Of a stretch of 21,912 nucleotides of DNA, positions 20,989 through 21,912 are shown piece by piece. Both the position numbers and the translations under genes were made by a program. Source of the stretch: Spongospora subterranea (Eukaryota; Endomyxa; Phytomyxea; Plasmodiophorida; Plasmodiophoridae); NCBI GenBank assembly GCA_900404475.1, contig OUQQ01000328.1, forward strand, positions 1-21,912, written 5' to 3'. The notes beneath the pieces were generated by a model. It saw only the letters and a list, made by a program, of their open reading frames with translations. It was not told the origin of the DNA and did no database searches. Positions within the stretch are counted from its first letter, which is position 1. Each line of letters opens with the position of its first letter.

Positions 20989-21680
20989 CTATGACATATT
21001 ACTTTTCGGGCTTGACGAGGCGGTCTTGGCTTGATAAAGGATCTTGTTAACTACAGGGAGAGGGATATCCTGCAACGCATATCAATGCCGAGCGTTTGAT
21101 TGCAATGTTTTAGCGGAGTTGATACCCTGATTTCTTCAAAATCAACCATACTCCCATGCCGGGGCTTTTTTGACATTGAAACCGAGAATTTATCTGTTCT
21201 TTTCTGAGGAAGCATTCGGAATCAGAACATTGAAACGAACCAGTATATGTAAAACGGGACTGAAGGGGATTCGTCATGAACAGGTTTGCCGCGAAATAAA
21301 GAACGATCAGAAGGTATAAAGTGGAGCAAATGTATGCGGGCACCGATATTGCCCAATACCTATTAGTTGTCGGTGGGATTGAGCAAGCAAAGGAAACCCG
21401 TTTTTAACGGACCCTTACTTTGATGGATAGTAGTATACCCCTGCCTTATGTAATAACCTTTCTGGGATAAACGCCCACAGTAAAAATAACACTGGGTGAG
21501 CAAGTAAATAACAAGATCCCGGCGCCAGATCAACCAAAGCATCTCACAGAATGATACGTACGACGCAATCCAGATAACGAATCCGGCCACCTCTCCTTTG
21601 GCATTCGGCACAGAGTCAACTGCGACAGCGACTGTTTCCAAGCGCGGCGCCCGTTCATAGTCATTCGTCGACGACGACAT
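20989..21680 (-). CDS. PIG-P, subunit P of GPI-GlcNAc transferase
   Basis: PIG-P is a small ER membrane subunit of the complex that adds GlcNAc to phosphatidylinositol, the first step of GPI-anchor synthesis. Five exons (21680-21548, 21491-21419, 21359-21241, 21193-21126, 21069-20989) encode 157 residues; all four junctions restore the frame. The family pattern is clear: GFVIWIASYVSFLLFLLWAF (33-52, membrane segment 1), IPERLLHKAGVYYYPSKYWA (53-72), PAYICSTLYLLIVLYFAANL (76-95, segment 2), then NPLQS..TYTD and the terminal IRDIPLPVVNKILY, equivalent to human ..LRDISISEVN. The TAG stop lies 43 bp from the TAA of the convergent pseudouridine synthase gene. The ATG at 21680 is the only Met before the membrane segment, in a good context (GCCATGT), but it overlaps another start on the opposite strand. 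Confidence 0.92.
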
Positions 21681-21912
21681 GGCGCTAGATCGATTGACGA
21701 TGATTCTGTACAGTCCCGGACCAATCTCAACTACGGATGATTTTTTTGAGCAGGTTCTGGAGAGCCGATCGAGAGCGAACAAGAGACGATTTGACACGAG
21801 GACATATGCCTCTTCGAATGTCCCATTACTGACTGCTCCTACAAACAATATTCGTATCTGCTATTTGCGCTACCTGGATGTTTTATCACCAGTCGATCTT
21901 CAAGATTCTGGT
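21679..21912 (+). CDS. 5' end of an unidentified gene, runs off the window
   Basis: ATG at 21679, preceded by an in-frame TAG 21 bp upstream, opens a frame with no stop through the last base (78 codons). It reads MALDRLTMILYSPGPISTTD, then FFEQVLESRSRANKRRFDTR and later NNIRICYLRYLDVLSPVDLQ. Composition and codon use look coding. The opposite strand also has an open frame here (21681-21860), but it has no start and looks less natural. A second in-frame ATG at 21700 would avoid overlap with the PIG-P start. I do not recognise the protein. Confidence 0.5.
   Translation, partial: MALDRLTMILYSPGPISTTDDFFEQVLESRSRANKRRFDTRTYASSNVPLLTAPTNNIRICYLRYLDVLSPVDLQDSG

Noticed and set aside
21681..21860. 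N-terminal extension of PIG-P on the minus strand
   Set aside because: It is open but has no ATG, ends at a TAG just upstream, has no PIG-P similarity, and the opposite strand reads better as coding.

Overview
This is nuclear DNA from a compact eukaryotic genome. It contains no operons, tRNA, rRNA, CRISPR array or transposon that I can see. Nearly every gene is split by very short GT..AG introns. I resolved about 48 of them, mostly 44-66 nt, with extremes of 37 and 91; many have a CTAAY-like branch site near the 3' end. The gene set (TAF2, MAP65/PRC1, a rabconnectin/Rav1 protein with both WD40 propellers, ESCRT-III, PIG-P) and an E2F/CHR-like promoter fit an early-diverging zoosporic fungus or a related opisthokont protist. 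That placement is inference; no marker here fixes the taxon.

Layout. Positions 1-274 hold the 3' end of an unidentified plus-strand gene. Positions 433-728 hold a small cysteine-rich minus-strand gene that I could not resolve. CCT5 (TCP-1 epsilon, plus, 8 exons) fills 1056-3065. Then seven genes run on the minus strand from 19505 down to 3167: VPS24/CHMP3, a 1826-residue RAV1/DMXL-type V-ATPase regulator, a DPY-30 domain protein, TAF2, a PRC1/Ase1/MAP65 protein, a small membrane protein, and a coiled-coil protein. Gaps between them are about 90-360 bp. On the plus strand at 19830-20945 is an S4-domain RluA-type pseudouridine synthase. It converges on PIG-P (minus, 20989-21680) with only 43 bp between stop codons. 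A further plus-strand frame begins at 21679, uses the same CATG as the PIG-P start, and runs off the window.

These are mostly unrelated housekeeping functions: cytosolic folding (CCT5), cytokinesis (MAP65), basal transcription and possibly chromatin (TAF2, DPY-30), V-ATPase assembly (RAV1), membrane scission (VPS24), organelle or rRNA modification (RluA) and GPI-anchor synthesis (PIG-P). I found no convincing new multi-gene system. The points most worth a second look are the MAP65 C-terminus with TPR-like sequence, the E2F/CHR-like element in front of it, the 24-bp tandem repeat array upstream of RAV1, the palindromic shared start at the right edge, and the unidentified small proteins.

Exon models were built by eye from splice consensus, reading-frame continuity and recalled family sequence. 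For the recognised genes with resolved starts (CCT5, TAF2, RAV1, VPS24, PIG-P) the summed exons are divisible by three and protein lengths are close to family norms. Exact splice sites can still be off by a few bases where noted.
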